From Myroides odoratimimus (GTDB lineage: Bacteria > Bacteroidota > Bacteroidia > Flavobacteriales > Flavobacteriaceae): DNA of 64,000 nt. Location of the stretch: positions 1 through 64,000 of the forward strand of contig NZ_BCMQ01000011.1 in assembly GCF_001485415.1 (NCBI RefSeq). The letters run 5' to 3'. Below the pieces are notes generated by a model. That model was not told the origin of the DNA, made no database searches, and was given only the letters and a program-made list of their open reading frames with translations. Every line of letters begins with the position of its first letter. The first letter of the stretch is position 1. The position numbers were made by a program, and so were the translations under genes. This document shows positions 1 through 7,776 of the stretch, in pieces.

Positions 1-513
1 AAAGTATTAACTACTAATGCTACAGGTGGAGTAGAGTGGGCACTTAAAAGTGATATTAAACCAACAAAAGCTGATTTAACTACTGATGGTATTATCGTGG
101 TAGGGGATGCTACAACAGGAACTCAGCTAGCCACAGGAGCACTTCTTGAAGGAGTAAATTTGTCGATTAAAAAAGAATCTATTGATAATGATAAGATAGC
201 ACCTAGTACTCTTACAATAGATAAATTAGCTACTGTTCCTGAGAAAAAGAATATGCATTTAGTAACAGATATAAATGGTAAACCACAATGGGAAACTTTG
301 AAAGGTAGCGATATAAAAATTACTACTAAACCAATAGCGACCAATGAAACTGTTGAGGGACAAAGAGTTTATACTGTTAGAATTATAAATGGAGAAGTAG
401 AAACCCCTCCAGGGACAAGCTTAACGTATAATTCAGAAATAAAGGCTATTCCATTGAGTAATATAGATTATTTATTAACAGCTCATATTTATGATAGTAG
501 TAATAAATTATGA
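1..513 (+). CDS. C-terminal part of a secreted repeat protein, 5' end outside window, ends at an in-frame TGA
   Basis: The frame is open from base 1, so the gene starts upstream of the window. The visible part carries two copies of a motif of the form L-x-T-x(3)-G-x(2)-W (LTTNATGGVEW near the start and LVTDINGKPQW near residue 95), and a segment SIDNDKIAPSTL that matches GITPNKIAPGAI in the neighbour at 1134. It is therefore a paralogue of that gene. Such repeat-rich proteins are usually exported or surface-located in Flavobacteria, which is inference here. The frame meets TGA at 511-513 but stays open after it to a TAA at 649-651, so the product as written lacks about 45 C-terminal residues. 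Function unknown. Confidence 0.6.
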   Translation, partial: KVLTTNATGGVEWALKSDIKPTKADLTTDGIIVVGDATTGTQLATGALLEGVNLSIKKESIDNDKIAPSTLTIDKLATVPEKKNMHLVTDINGKPQWETLKGSDIKITTKPIATNETVEGQRVYTVRIINGEVETPPGTSLTYNSEIKAIPLSNIDYLLTAHIYDSSNKL

Positions 514-651
514 ATTAATGGTGTAACTAATAGTAAAAATACATCTGTTAAATTCCGTTTTGGTAGTGGTAATTTTTATAACACTTTGCCAGTGGCTAAA
601 AATTATATTGTTGTACTAAAATATGTATCTACAGAAATAGTTACTCCTTAA
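514..651 (+). pseudogene. Continuation of the preceding frame after an in-frame TGA
   Basis: Reading on in the same frame after the TGA gives about 45 residues beginning INGVTNSKNTSVKFRFG and ending at TAA 649-651. The composition (alternating hydrophobic and polar residues) continues the beta-rich style of the preceding protein, and the intrinsic terminator lies just after the TAA, not after the TGA. This suggests the TAA was the original stop and TGA is a nonsense change (for example from TGG) or a base-call error. Confidence 0.5.
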
Positions 652-1133
652 ATATACAAGTAAGAGAAATAAAAAAAAGCAATAAGAAGAATTCTTCTTA
701 TTGCTTTTTTTATTTAGAAACAAATAGCAGGTAAGGGTTTAAAACAAATAATAGGATTTCATTTATCTCTATATGCATACCATTTATGGTATGATTTTTG
801 GCTTTTTAATAGTAGATCTTTTTAAGATTTGATTAATCGTTAATATACCTAATCTGTGCTGTATCTATATTGATATTTGCTTAAATTAATACGATATGGG
901 TATAAAAGTTTTAAAAATCAAATATTTTTAAAACTAAAAATTAGAAGTAGCTAAACGAAAGTTGATAGTTAAATTTTAAGATTTAATAAATTAATAAAAA
1001 AAGTATTCTATAAACAGTGTAATTGTTGTTAATTATTAAAATCGAATCTTGTAACGATTGTGAAAACGATATTTAATTGCTGTAAAAATTGTTAATAATT
1101 GAGTACTTTTAGGCTAGTTTATAACAAAGAGAT
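652..1133. other. Gene-free AT-rich stretch
   Basis: About 480 bases between the two paralogous repeat proteins. It holds the terminator of the upstream gene at its start. The rest is very AT-rich without a believable ORF. TACTTTTA near 1102-1109 is one base off the Bacteroidota -7 consensus and could belong to the promoter of the gene at 1134, but no good -33 element was found. Confidence 0.5.
676..712 (+). terminator. Intrinsic terminator
   Basis: A perfect palindrome: GCAATAAGAAGAA pairs with TTCTTCTTATTGC with almost no loop, followed by a run of T. It ends the truncated repeat-protein gene and lies about 25 bases after the TAA at 649-651. Confidence 0.85.
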
Positions 1134-2420
1134 ATGAAAAAAAAGGTAATTACTATTGGAGTTTTAATGATGAGTGGATTAGCTTTTTCACAAGTTGGTA
1201 TTGGGATAAGAGCACCGCACAAATCAGCATTATTAGAGTTAAAAGCAGATGCAGGTGAGTATAGAGGGGTATTGATTCCGCGTATTCCTTTAAAAGACTT
1301 AACCGATAAATCACTTATAAACAAAGGGGATGTAGAGACTAGCTTATTGGTGTTTAATACAACAGAGAATAGTGTGGTTACTTCTGGGTTTTACTATTGG
1401 AAAGGAAAAGAATGGGTTAGATTAGTAAATAATCAGGACGTTATTGATAATATAGACAATTTTCCTCGAAATAAAGTATTAGGTGTTAAAGGGGATGACT
1501 TAGTATTAGAAGATACTAAAGGAGGAAAAGTGAACACTCCTATTAAAGACTTGAATATCATTACCACTATTAAGGAAGGTGCAAATGGTATATATACGTA
1601 TACGAATGAGGCAGGTGTAGCACAGGTTATCGATGTGACAGGCAGTGTTATTAATAATATTACAGAGATACTGAAAGACGAACAAGTCGTTAATGAAATA
1701 TATACTAATGTAGCTAATAATGGGAAGGCAGCTACTCCAGCAGATACTTCTATCAAGATCGATAATGGAGGGAAGGCTGTATTAAACCCAATGCAAGTCT
1801 CTGTAGCTGAGAAAGGTATTACACCTAATAAAATAGCACCTGGTGCAATAGGTACTTTTTTAATTACGGCTAAGAATGGAGATGTACAGTGGGTAAGTGC
1901 TACGGATGATTCTATAAAAGAAATCTTGTCACTGAACCAAGCAATTACGCTGTTAAAAGATAATGGTAATGGTACTTTGACATATTATAACGAAGCTTGT
2001 TTTGACAAAGACGGAAAATTTATAGAGGGATCTGTAGGAGAATCTTTTGATTCTAATACCCTACGTATCGAATCGACTAAAGATGGAAAGTATCTTTTCT
2101 TCGATGGAAGAAGTAAGGATATACCAGTGGCTACTATAGATGTGAAGCAGACTGTAGTAGAGAATATCACAGAGATATTAAAAGAGAATACTGTAAAAGA
2201 AGAAATATATAATACTGTAGCTGCACAAGGGAAAAAGGCAACAGGTGTAGATGCTGTGGATATCGTAGGAGGGGATAAGGCTGAGGTCTACTATACTATT
2301 GAAGGGGATAATCGAAGTAATGGAAAAAGAGGTAAGTCTCGTCCTACAGCTATTACTATTGATGGTATTGCTTGTGGAGCTATAGCTAATCCCCAAATTA
2401 GCACTAAAAGTAATCAATAA
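1134..2420 (+). CDS. Secreted repeat protein, paralogue of the gene at the window start
   Basis: 428 residues with a classical signal peptide (MKKKVITIGVLMMSGLAFSQ, cleavage likely after residue 19). The early section (GIGIRAPHKSALLELKADAG, then a V-L-I-P-R-I-P-L stretch and FYYWKGKEWVRL) is typical of flavobacterial surface proteins that begin with a tail-fibre-like or collagen-like head. An internal repeat is visible: INNITEILKDEQVVNEIY near residue 176 and VENITEILKENTVKEEIY near residue 340, each followed by a GKKAT/GKAAT stretch. It also shares the K-I-A-P and D-V-Q-W motifs with the upstream partial gene. The last 40 residues are basic, lack the repeat pattern and lack any C-terminal domain like that upstream, so the gene may be 3'-truncated. 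Specific function unknown. Confidence 0.75.
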   Translation: MKKKVITIGVLMMSGLAFSQVGIGIRAPHKSALLELKADAGEYRGVLIPRIPLKDLTDKSLINKGDVETSLLVFNTTENSVVTSGFYYWKGKEWVRLVNNQDVIDNIDNFPRNKVLGVKGDDLVLEDTKGGKVNTPIKDLNIITTIKEGANGIYTYTNEAGVAQVIDVTGSVINNITEILKDEQVVNEIYTNVANNGKAATPADTSIKIDNGGKAVLNPMQVSVAEKGITPNKIAPGAIGTFLITAKNGDVQWVSATDDSIKEILSLNQAITLLKDNGNGTLTYYNEACFDKDGKFIEGSVGESFDSNTLRIESTKDGKYLFFDGRSKDIPVATIDVKQTVVENITEILKENTVKEEIYNTVAAQGKKATGVDAVDIVGGDKAEVYYTIEGDNRSNGKRGKSRPTAITIDGIACGAIANPQISTKSNQ

Positions 2421-2451
2421 TAATGATTTATAAAGAAATAAAATATAGAAG

Positions 2452-2477
2452 AAGGAAGCTTATAGTTTCCTTTTTTT
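2452..2477 (+). terminator. Weak intrinsic terminator
   Basis: Six-base stem AAGGAA/TTCCTT around a nine-base loop followed by seven T, placed 30 bases after the stop of the repeat protein. Confidence 0.55.
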
Positions 2478-2731
2478 ATTGATAATAATATGCTCATTTG
2501 ATATGCTTTGAGTCTGTTTTTGATCTTTATTATAAGCAATTATAGCCTCATAACTTTAAAGAGGTTATTTGACATGTAAAAGGATGTGGAATATTGATGA
2601 AAATCCTGCAAAATATTCTAAAAAAATGCCAATACTCTCTTCGATAAAAGCTTTTGAAACCTCTTGAATTATCAAATCTGTAAAAGTGCATATTAACAGT
2701 GAATTGGCTTAAAAAAACACCTTTTTGTGTG

Positions 2732-2761
2732 TTGATTTTTTTGTCTTGTAAATTATATTTG
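2732..2761 (+). promoter_or_regulatory. Bacteroidota-type promoter
   Basis: TTG at 2732-2734, 19 bases, then TATATTTG at 2754-2761, matching the -33 TTG and -7 TAnnTTTG consensus. It lies 22 bases before the ATG of the 2OG-Fe(II) oxygenase gene. Confidence 0.6.
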
Positions 2762-2783
2762 TGTACTTTTTATTTGTTAATGT

Positions 2784-3410
2784 ATGGGTGATTTTGAATT
2801 AAATCCATTTTATGAGTTAATAATAGACGATTTAGTGAATCGTAAATACTCGGTGGTTGACTGTTTTTTTTCGGAAGAAGAGATCAACTTGTTAAGAGCA
2901 AATTTGCTTTTAAAACAAGACTTACACAGTTTTAAAAAAGCAGCTATAGGGCAGGCAAGTAGCGAACAAATAGTAGAAGAAATTAGAGGAGACTCTATCT
3001 TATGGTTAGATGAGAAAGAACCTGATGAAGTAGAGCAGATGTATTTCAATAAAGTGAATCACTTCTTAGAATATGTAAACAGAACTTGCTATCTAGGTAT
3101 TCAAGAAGGAGAGTTTCACTATGCGTGTTATCCTCCAGGTACTTGTTATAAGCGTCATTTAGATATTTTCCAATCAGATAGCCGTAGAACGCTGTCTGTA
3201 GTGTTATATTTGAATGATCAAGAATGGACTCCAGCTTATGGCGGAGAGTTAGCACTTTACCTACAAGACGAACATGGAAATGAAAGAGAAGAGATTGTAC
3301 ATGCCTTACCAGGACGCCTTGTCGTGTTTGACAGTAAGAGTATAGAACACGAGGTGAAGATGGTAAATCATACTCGTTATAGCATTACAGGATGGTTAAA
3401 GACTAGATAA
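2784..3410 (+). CDS. 2OG-Fe(II) dioxygenase, prolyl 4-hydroxylase-like
   Basis: 208 residues. The C-terminal half is a prolyl-4-hydroxylase alpha-type double-stranded beta helix: the iron ligands H125-x-D127 (in YKRHLDIF) and H189 (in SIEHEV), and R198 (in RYSITGW) for the 2-oxoglutarate carboxylate, are all present with normal spacing. The family hydroxylates proline using Fe(II), O2 and 2-oxoglutarate; some bacterial members act on translation factors. The substrate here cannot be told. No signal peptide, so cytoplasmic. It stands alone between a promoter at 2732-2761 and a strong terminator. Confidence 0.85.
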   Translation: MGDFELNPFYELIIDDLVNRKYSVVDCFFSEEEINLLRANLLLKQDLHSFKKAAIGQASSEQIVEEIRGDSILWLDEKEPDEVEQMYFNKVNHFLEYVNRTCYLGIQEGEFHYACYPPGTCYKRHLDIFQSDSRRTLSVVLYLNDQEWTPAYGGELALYLQDEHGNEREEIVHALPGRLVVFDSKSIEHEVKMVNHTRYSITGWLKTR

Positions 3411-3412
3411 GT

Positions 3413-3452
3413 AAAAAGCCTTTATATGTTTTATCATATAAAGGCTTTTTCG
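3413..3452. terminator. Bidirectional intrinsic terminator
   Basis: AAAAAGCCTTTATATG pairs with CATATAAAGGCTTTTT around a six-base loop. A-run and T-run on either side let it serve both the oxygenase gene (+) and the converging PepSY gene (-). Confidence 0.9.
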
Positions 3453-3474
3453 ATTTATAGAAATAATGAGTAAA

Positions 3475-5070
3475 CTATTCTACTGCTGTATTTAATTTTT
3501 TCTCTTGCTTATCTTTGACTAGTTTCCACGAGTATAGTGTGATAAGTGGAACGATGATCCAGAATAAATCAATAAGCAGGATATCAGAATAACCTTTAAC
3601 CCAACTTACCCATATCCAGTTACCTGTCATGACACCATTAAAGATAGGAATAGTAAGACCAATAATACTTCCGACTAATAAACAGTCTCTATTGGTTTTA
3701 TAAATATTCTTTCTGATGCTTAATAAGATCGTGATAGCTAACCAAGTCCAGAAATAAAAGGAGTAAACAAAGTTTTGCCCTCCTGTTGGGTTTAGTTTTA
3801 CTGCTATAAAAGCTAATGCCGTTACAGGATACATAGATAAGCAGATAGCCATATAGATATTTGCTAGCCAGAAGTTAAACTTGCGTTTGTGTTCAGGAAC
3901 ATTCTTTTTATCTCTGGCCACTAACCAGATCAGTACTCCAGATATAATGACTATACATCCAGCTATCCCTACTAAGAAGTAAACGATACGAGTCGCTAAA
4001 CCTCCGAAAGAACCAAAGTGAAGTAAATAAACTAAGTTAGAGAATATATAACTATATCCAGGATTTTCATTAGGATTACTTATCTCTTCTACTTCTCCTG
4101 AATGAATGTGATATTTTATTTCTCCACGACTATTTAACTGTTTTTCATTATGCGCTCTACCACTGATGGCTACAGTCATACTTTCATCCCCATAATTAAG
4201 TATAGAGATATTAGAGATATATGGATCATCCCATTTTTCTACTGTTTGAAGAATATAGGCGTTTAGATCTATTTCTTTATCAATGGCTTTATGTTGGTAT
4301 ACGATCTCTTTAGCTCCTCTATCTTGTGTGGTATCACTGCTAAATTTGTCTGCATCACCACCATATCCTAATGCAATGATAGTAGCTGCGACTATTCGAT
4401 AGTTTAATAAGAAATAAGCTCCCGTGATAGCAAAGATTAATTGGAAAGGAAAGGTAATAACACCTAATGCTGTATGTAGGTCAGTCCATACGGTTTTTAG
4501 CTTTTCCCAAGGTCTAAATACATAGAAGTTAGATACTATCTTTTGCCAGTGTACAAGTAAGCCTGTAATAAGTGCAAAAATGTAAATGAAAGAAACTAAC
4601 CCAGCTACAAAGTAACCAAATGGAGAGATATGGATATTAACTAGACCATTTAATTGTGCTAAAAAGTGAAGTCTGTATAAGAATCCTCCTAAAGAATACG
4701 ATTCTTCATATCCGTGTTTTTCTTCTGTAGCAGTGTCATATAGACCGAAGTCACGTTCTTTCGCTTTAGGTAACAAGGTGTCTTGTGAAGTAGAGATATT
4801 ATAGCTCATGACTCTACTTCTATCATTCATTCGGAAGTAAATATTTCTACCCTGTAATCCTATTTGATTGTCTAATGAGTCTAATAAGGTATTGTAGTTG
4901 ATAGATTGAACAGCTATTTTTTCTTGTGGTTTATTACTTTGCCAATTCGCTATTTCATTTTTAAAGAAAGAGAAAGAACCTGCGAAGAAGATAATGTATA
5001 GTAATACTGTAATAATAATCCCACTTATCGTATGTAGGTGGAAGTATTTATTATAATTTCTAATATTCAT
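3475..5070 (-). CDS. PepSY-associated TM domain protein, likely iron-uptake accessory reductase
   Basis: About 531 residues from the ATG at 5070 (MNIRNYNKYFHLHTISG). A start at 5160 would overlap the upstream gene and is not favoured. The layout is that of the PepSY_TM (PiuB-like) family: TM helix with an early H-x-H (residues 9-11) and H-T-I-S-G, a periplasmic PepSY-like region, further helices near residues 150-230, a second extracytoplasmic stretch with YLLHFGSFGG near 350, and four more helices to the end. Family members sit beside TonB siderophore receptors and are thought to reduce or release iron at the inner membrane. It is last in an operon with the two small membrane proteins upstream. 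Confidence 0.8.
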   Translation of the reverse strand: MNIRNYNKYFHLHTISGIIITVLLYIIFFAGSFSFFKNEIANWQSNKPQEKIAVQSINYNTLLDSLDNQIGLQGRNIYFRMNDRSRVMSYNISTSQDTLLPKAKERDFGLYDTATEEKHGYEESYSLGGFLYRLHFLAQLNGLVNIHISPFGYFVAGLVSFIYIFALITGLLVHWQKIVSNFYVFRPWEKLKTVWTDLHTALGVITFPFQLIFAITGAYFLLNYRIVAATIIALGYGGDADKFSSDTTQDRGAKEIVYQHKAIDKEIDLNAYILQTVEKWDDPYISNISILNYGDESMTVAISGRAHNEKQLNSRGEIKYHIHSGEVEEISNPNENPGYSYIFSNLVYLLHFGSFGGLATRIVYFLVGIAGCIVIISGVLIWLVARDKKNVPEHKRKFNFWLANIYMAICLSMYPVTALAFIAVKLNPTGGQNFVYSFYFWTWLAITILLSIRKNIYKTNRDCLLVGSIIGLTIPIFNGVMTGNWIWVSWVKGYSDILLIDLFWIIVPLITLYSWKLVKDKQEKKLNTAVE

Positions 5071-5090
5071 AATAGTGATGTGTCTTGTGT

Positions 5091-5381
5091 TTAGGTATGT
5101 ATTGGAGCGATTAAATAAGGTGAATAAAAAACCAGTGTTAGCACGATATAGGCTAACCATATTTTATATCCGTTGCCAATGATAAAGGCCATAATGAATA
5201 AGATGGTCCATAATACATATCCTGTGACGAACATCGTTGTATAAATAGGATGAGAAGGGAAAAAGTACATTAGAAACATGTGAAATGTTGTACTTACTAA
5301 GAATCCTCCGAATAGACCTGCAGTTATCTTCAGTATACGTTGTATAATTGAACTTTCTAAATGCTTTTTATTTGCGGGCAT
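5091..5381 (-). CDS. Small membrane protein, DUF3649-like by position
   Basis: 96 residues with three hydrophobic segments (about 14-36, 46-66 and 70-90). Similarity cannot be judged safely by eye. In many Gram-negatives a small membrane protein of this size (DUF3649) lies with a PepSY_TM protein and a DUF3325 protein in iron-uptake operons, and this gene fills that place. It starts two bases downstream of the stop of the next gene and is followed by the PepSY gene 20 bases on. Confidence 0.6.
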   Translation of the reverse strand: MPANKKHLESSIIQRILKITAGLFGGFLVSTTFHMFLMYFFPSHPIYTTMFVTGYVLWTILFIMAFIIGNGYKIWLAYIVLTLVFYSPYLIAPIHT

Positions 5382-5383
5382 AA

Positions 5384-5716
5384 TTAAAATATTAGTAGTT
5401 CTAGAAATAATCCTAACCCTATAAAACTAACGATGTGTTTAGTCTTAAATGATAACATAGGATATAATGTTAGAATAGCAGAACCAATAAACATTAAGAA
5501 GATAAAGAACGTTAAGCTTCCTACTCCTAGACCTTCATAAATAGACTCTGTTGTTAAGGCTATTATTAATAGTGAGTAAGCGATAATCTTGGATAATTTA
5601 GTGTTTGACCTAATCCAGGTAGTTAATGTACATTTCTTCTCATATTTTACTTTCTGAGAAGTGTTATATAGCATAAAGAAAGCAAATGCTGTAATTGAAA
5701 ATAATAAGGTATGCAT
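5384..5716 (-). CDS. Small four-helix membrane protein, DUF3325-like
   Basis: 110 residues from the ATG at 5716 (MHTLLFSITAFAFFMLYNTS). A longer frame to 5773 is rejected because a good promoter (5738-5767) would lie inside it. Hydrophobic stretches near residues 2-16, 43-58, 62-83 and 89-108, with a basic K-V-K-Y-E-K-K loop after the first, match the general shape of DUF3325 proteins that accompany PepSY_TM proteins. First gene of a three-gene operon (5716, 5381, 5070) with two-base spacing to the next. Confidence 0.6.
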   Translation of the reverse strand: MHTLLFSITAFAFFMLYNTSQKVKYEKKCTLTTWIRSNTKLSKIIAYSLLIIALTTESIYEGLGVGSLTFFIFLMFIGSAILTLYPMLSFKTKHIVSFIGLGLFLELLIF

Positions 5717-5737
5717 TTTATTTAGATTGAGTATAAA

Positions 5738-5767
5738 CAAATGTATGACATATTTTATAGTTTTCAA
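5738..5767 (-). promoter_or_regulatory. Bacteroidota-type promoter of the PepSY operon
   Basis: On the minus strand TTG (5767-5765), 19 bases, TACATTTG (5745-5738): an exact fit to TTG/TAnnTTTG. It sits 22 bases before the ATG at 5716 and decides that start. No Fur-like operator was recognised. Confidence 0.65.
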
Positions 5768-5864
5768 TAACAAAATATTAAACTTTTTGATATGATAACG
5801 TTGTGTTGTTATTGATTGTTTATTAGGGGTTTAGTGTTTGGTTAACATGCATTATGAGAATTAA

Positions 5865-5894
5865 AAAGACTAATTGTATGGGCAATTAGTCTTA
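5865..5894 (-). terminator. Intrinsic terminator
   Basis: AAGACTAATTG pairs with CAATTAGTCTT around a six-base loop; on the minus strand it is followed by TTTTT. It ends the operon 7543-5938. Confidence 0.8.
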
Positions 5895-5937
5895 GTTGTT
5901 TTTATAATTAACACTTATTAAATGGTCTGAGTCTAAA

Positions 5938-6303
5938 TTACTTTGTTTTGATAACCCCATTTCGATATAGGTTTAAGGCTTCTTGTAGAACATCTATTAT
6001 AGCATCAATAGGTAAATCAGCATTGGCATCTATACTTAATGTTTTCATGCGCTTTCTACTTCCTATTTCTAATAAAGGATGTTCTATACGCATTCCTTCT
6101 ACTATTAATAGATAAGGTGTTTTAGGTTCTTTAGTCAAAGCGAGAAAACAGAACATACGATTCTTATAGCTAAAACAAGGAGTCCCCCACTTTAACGACT
6201 CTGTGACATGATCATCTAACTGCAAGATAATGTTTCTTAATGCCTGTAAGCAACCTCTATTGGGTTCTTCTTGTCGTAAATAGTATTGTTCTGTTTCTTT
6301 CAT
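5938..6303 (-). CDS. DUF1801 (YdhG-like) domain protein
   Basis: 121 residues fitting the DUF1801 family, with the typical L-x-W-G-T-P-x-F-S/x-Y-K-N core (SLKWGTPCFSYKNRMF, residues 37-52) and a following hydrophobic strand. The family is a small cytoplasmic fold of unknown biochemical role. It starts five bases after the GyrI-like gene and is the last gene of an operon led by a WYL regulator, so it may take part in a small-molecule or stress response controlled by that regulator. Confidence 0.8.
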   Translation of the reverse strand: MKETEQYYLRQEEPNRGCLQALRNIILQLDDHVTESLKWGTPCFSYKNRMFCFLALTKEPKTPYLLIVEGMRIEHPLLEIGSRKRMKTLSIDANADLPIDAIIDVLQEALNLYRNGVIKTK

Positions 6304-6308
6304 AATTG

Positions 6309-6767
6309 TTATTTTATAGCTACATAAATGCTTACTTCAGCATCCTGTGGGTTCATGGATTTTTCGTCATATATTTCAAAATCAGCTGTGTATTTTCTAT
6401 CCCACTGTTGTTCCCATATTTGAAACCACTCATTGATAACCAACCCTTTTGTTAGATCTCCAGTAGCAGTTATTTTATTATAAGTACTTGCTTCTATAGT
6501 ATGCCCTGTCATTCCTTCTGGGATATTAGATAGGTCAGATACTTCACAGCCTATTATTGTAGTATAGGGCATCGTATGGTCCCCTTCATAATTCGTGTAC
6601 ATGGAGTAGACAGCAGTACATACTTTATTTGGTATACGGTTTAGCACATCTTCTTTCCAAAAGCGTTCCCATAGTAAGGGAATATCATTAGCTGCTTTGT
6701 TTTGTTCATTGGTAGTGCGTACTTCTATTCCGATGATGTGGAATTTCTTTAAGGTTACTTGATTCAT
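6309..6767 (-). CDS. GyrI-like / AraC effector-binding domain protein
   Basis: 152 residues covering a single GyrI-like small-molecule-binding domain: N-terminal FHIIGIEVRTTN strand, LWERFWKEDVLNRIP helix, the V-Y-S-M-Y-T-N-Y-E-G-D strand, and the C-terminal WEQQWDRKYTADFEIYD segment where family members usually have an acidic residue binding cationic ligands. It has no DNA-binding domain. Such stand-alone proteins are thought to sequester or sense lipophilic cations. Middle gene of the operon 7543-5938, 41 bases after the WYL regulator. Confidence 0.8.
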   Translation of the reverse strand: MNQVTLKKFHIIGIEVRTTNEQNKAANDIPLLWERFWKEDVLNRIPNKVCTAVYSMYTNYEGDHTMPYTTIIGCEVSDLSNIPEGMTGHTIEASTYNKITATGDLTKGLVINEWFQIWEQQWDRKYTADFEIYDEKSMNPQDAEVSIYVAIK

Positions 6768-6808
6768 AATACATGAGTTTAAGATTATGTAGCAAAGTTA
6801 GGTTCCCC

Positions 6809-7543
6809 TTATGACATAGGTATGTCAGGGGTGTTGTCTTGTGGGTAATATTTTTCTCTACACGCTTTTAAGTATTGCTCCATTGTGATTTGATGAGGTT
6901 CGAATGTTTGCAAGGTATCTTTTAAGTGTTGGATACAGTCTAGTCTAAAGGCTCTAAAGTCTAGTCTCAATCTACAGTAGGCTATTAATATCCAGTTGTC
7001 CTGTGTAGTATAGATAGCAAAGGGTTCTATGTCTCGCTGACTCTTTTGGTTTTCTAAAGACAAATAATCAATAACAAGCACCTGATGATTGACAATAGCA
7101 GTCTGTATTTGTATTAAGTAATCACTCGTCTGTGCTTTATCAGGATTATCTCTTACGATTATTCTTTGAGAGAGCAGATCAGCTTTATCTTTTTGGGTGT
7201 AGCGCAGTACAGCTTTTAGTTTGAGAATAGCATTTTGATATTGTTTGATTAGAGAAGCATCTTTATTCTTTAATATCAGTTGCTCAGCAGTGATAAGAGC
7301 ATTCGCCTCTTCTTGTGTAAACATGACAGGAGGTAGAGCATACCCATCTACCAGAGAGTATCCTTTACCTTCTTCTGTATAAATTGGAATACCAGATTGT
7401 TCTAACGTTCTGATATCTCTATACACCGTACGTATACTTACATTGTGTTTTTCGGCTATCTCAGTAGCGGTTACGATACGCTTAGATTGTAACTGGGTCA
7501 CTATAGCTGTTAATCGGTTTAGACGAGGTTTACTTTCTGACAT
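6809..7543 (-). CDS. YafY-type transcriptional regulator with HTH and WYL domains
   Basis: About 244 residues from the ATG at 7543 (MSESKPRLNRL). The longer frame to 7612 is rejected because a -7 promoter element lies at 7571-7578. N-terminal DeoR-type helix-turn-helix (VTATEIAEKHNVSIRTVYRD, residues 24-43) followed by GIPIYTEEGKGYSL wing, then a WYL domain (DYLSLENQKSQRDIEPFAIY near 158 and NWILIAYCRLRLDFRAFRLD near 183). WYL regulators sense a ligand and usually control their own operon; the two genes downstream are the likely targets. Confidence 0.85.
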   Translation of the reverse strand: MSESKPRLNRLTAIVTQLQSKRIVTATEIAEKHNVSIRTVYRDIRTLEQSGIPIYTEEGKGYSLVDGYALPPVMFTQEEANALITAEQLILKNKDASLIKQYQNAILKLKAVLRYTQKDKADLLSQRIIVRDNPDKAQTSDYLIQIQTAIVNHQVLVIDYLSLENQKSQRDIEPFAIYTTQDNWILIAYCRLRLDFRAFRLDCIQHLKDTLQTFEPHQITMEQYLKACREKYYPQDNTPDIPMS

Positions 7544-7570
7544 AAGACTACAGAGAATTAGATTTATTGA

Positions 7571-7578
7571 CAAAGATA
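7571..7578 (-). promoter_or_regulatory. Bacteroidota -7 element of the WYL regulator operon
   Basis: TATCTTTG on the minus strand, an exact TAnnTTTG, 27 bases before the ATG at 7543. No clear TTG was found at -33. Confidence 0.45.
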
Positions 7579-7776
7579 ACATTTCGATAAGCCCAGAATA
7601 AGAGATAGACATATAAATGAAAAGGAATTATACAAATAGGACTGAATTAATGATCAAAGCATATTATAGTGTGGTTTTAGAGCTAATGAAATAGATATGA
7701 AGTAGAATTGCTTTGTAATATTTGGTCAATGCTTAATCTAGGATAAGTATATTTACACCTTCTAAATATTCGCACT

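Larger units (their letters stand above)
2421..2783. other. Gene-free intergenic stretch
   Basis: Holds the terminator at 2452-2477 and the promoter at 2732-2761. An 8-base inverted repeat (AAGAGGTT near 2558, AACCTCTT near 2657) spans about 90 bases but is too weak to interpret. No gene is seen. Confidence 0.5.

Noticed and set aside
1433-1756. 107-codon minus-strand ORF
   Set aside because: Entirely antisense to the secreted repeat protein; composition is that of a shadow frame.
5070-5160. Extended N-terminus of the PepSY protein from 5160
   Set aside because: Would overlap the upstream small gene by 70 bases; the internal ATG at 5070 gives the normal family start.
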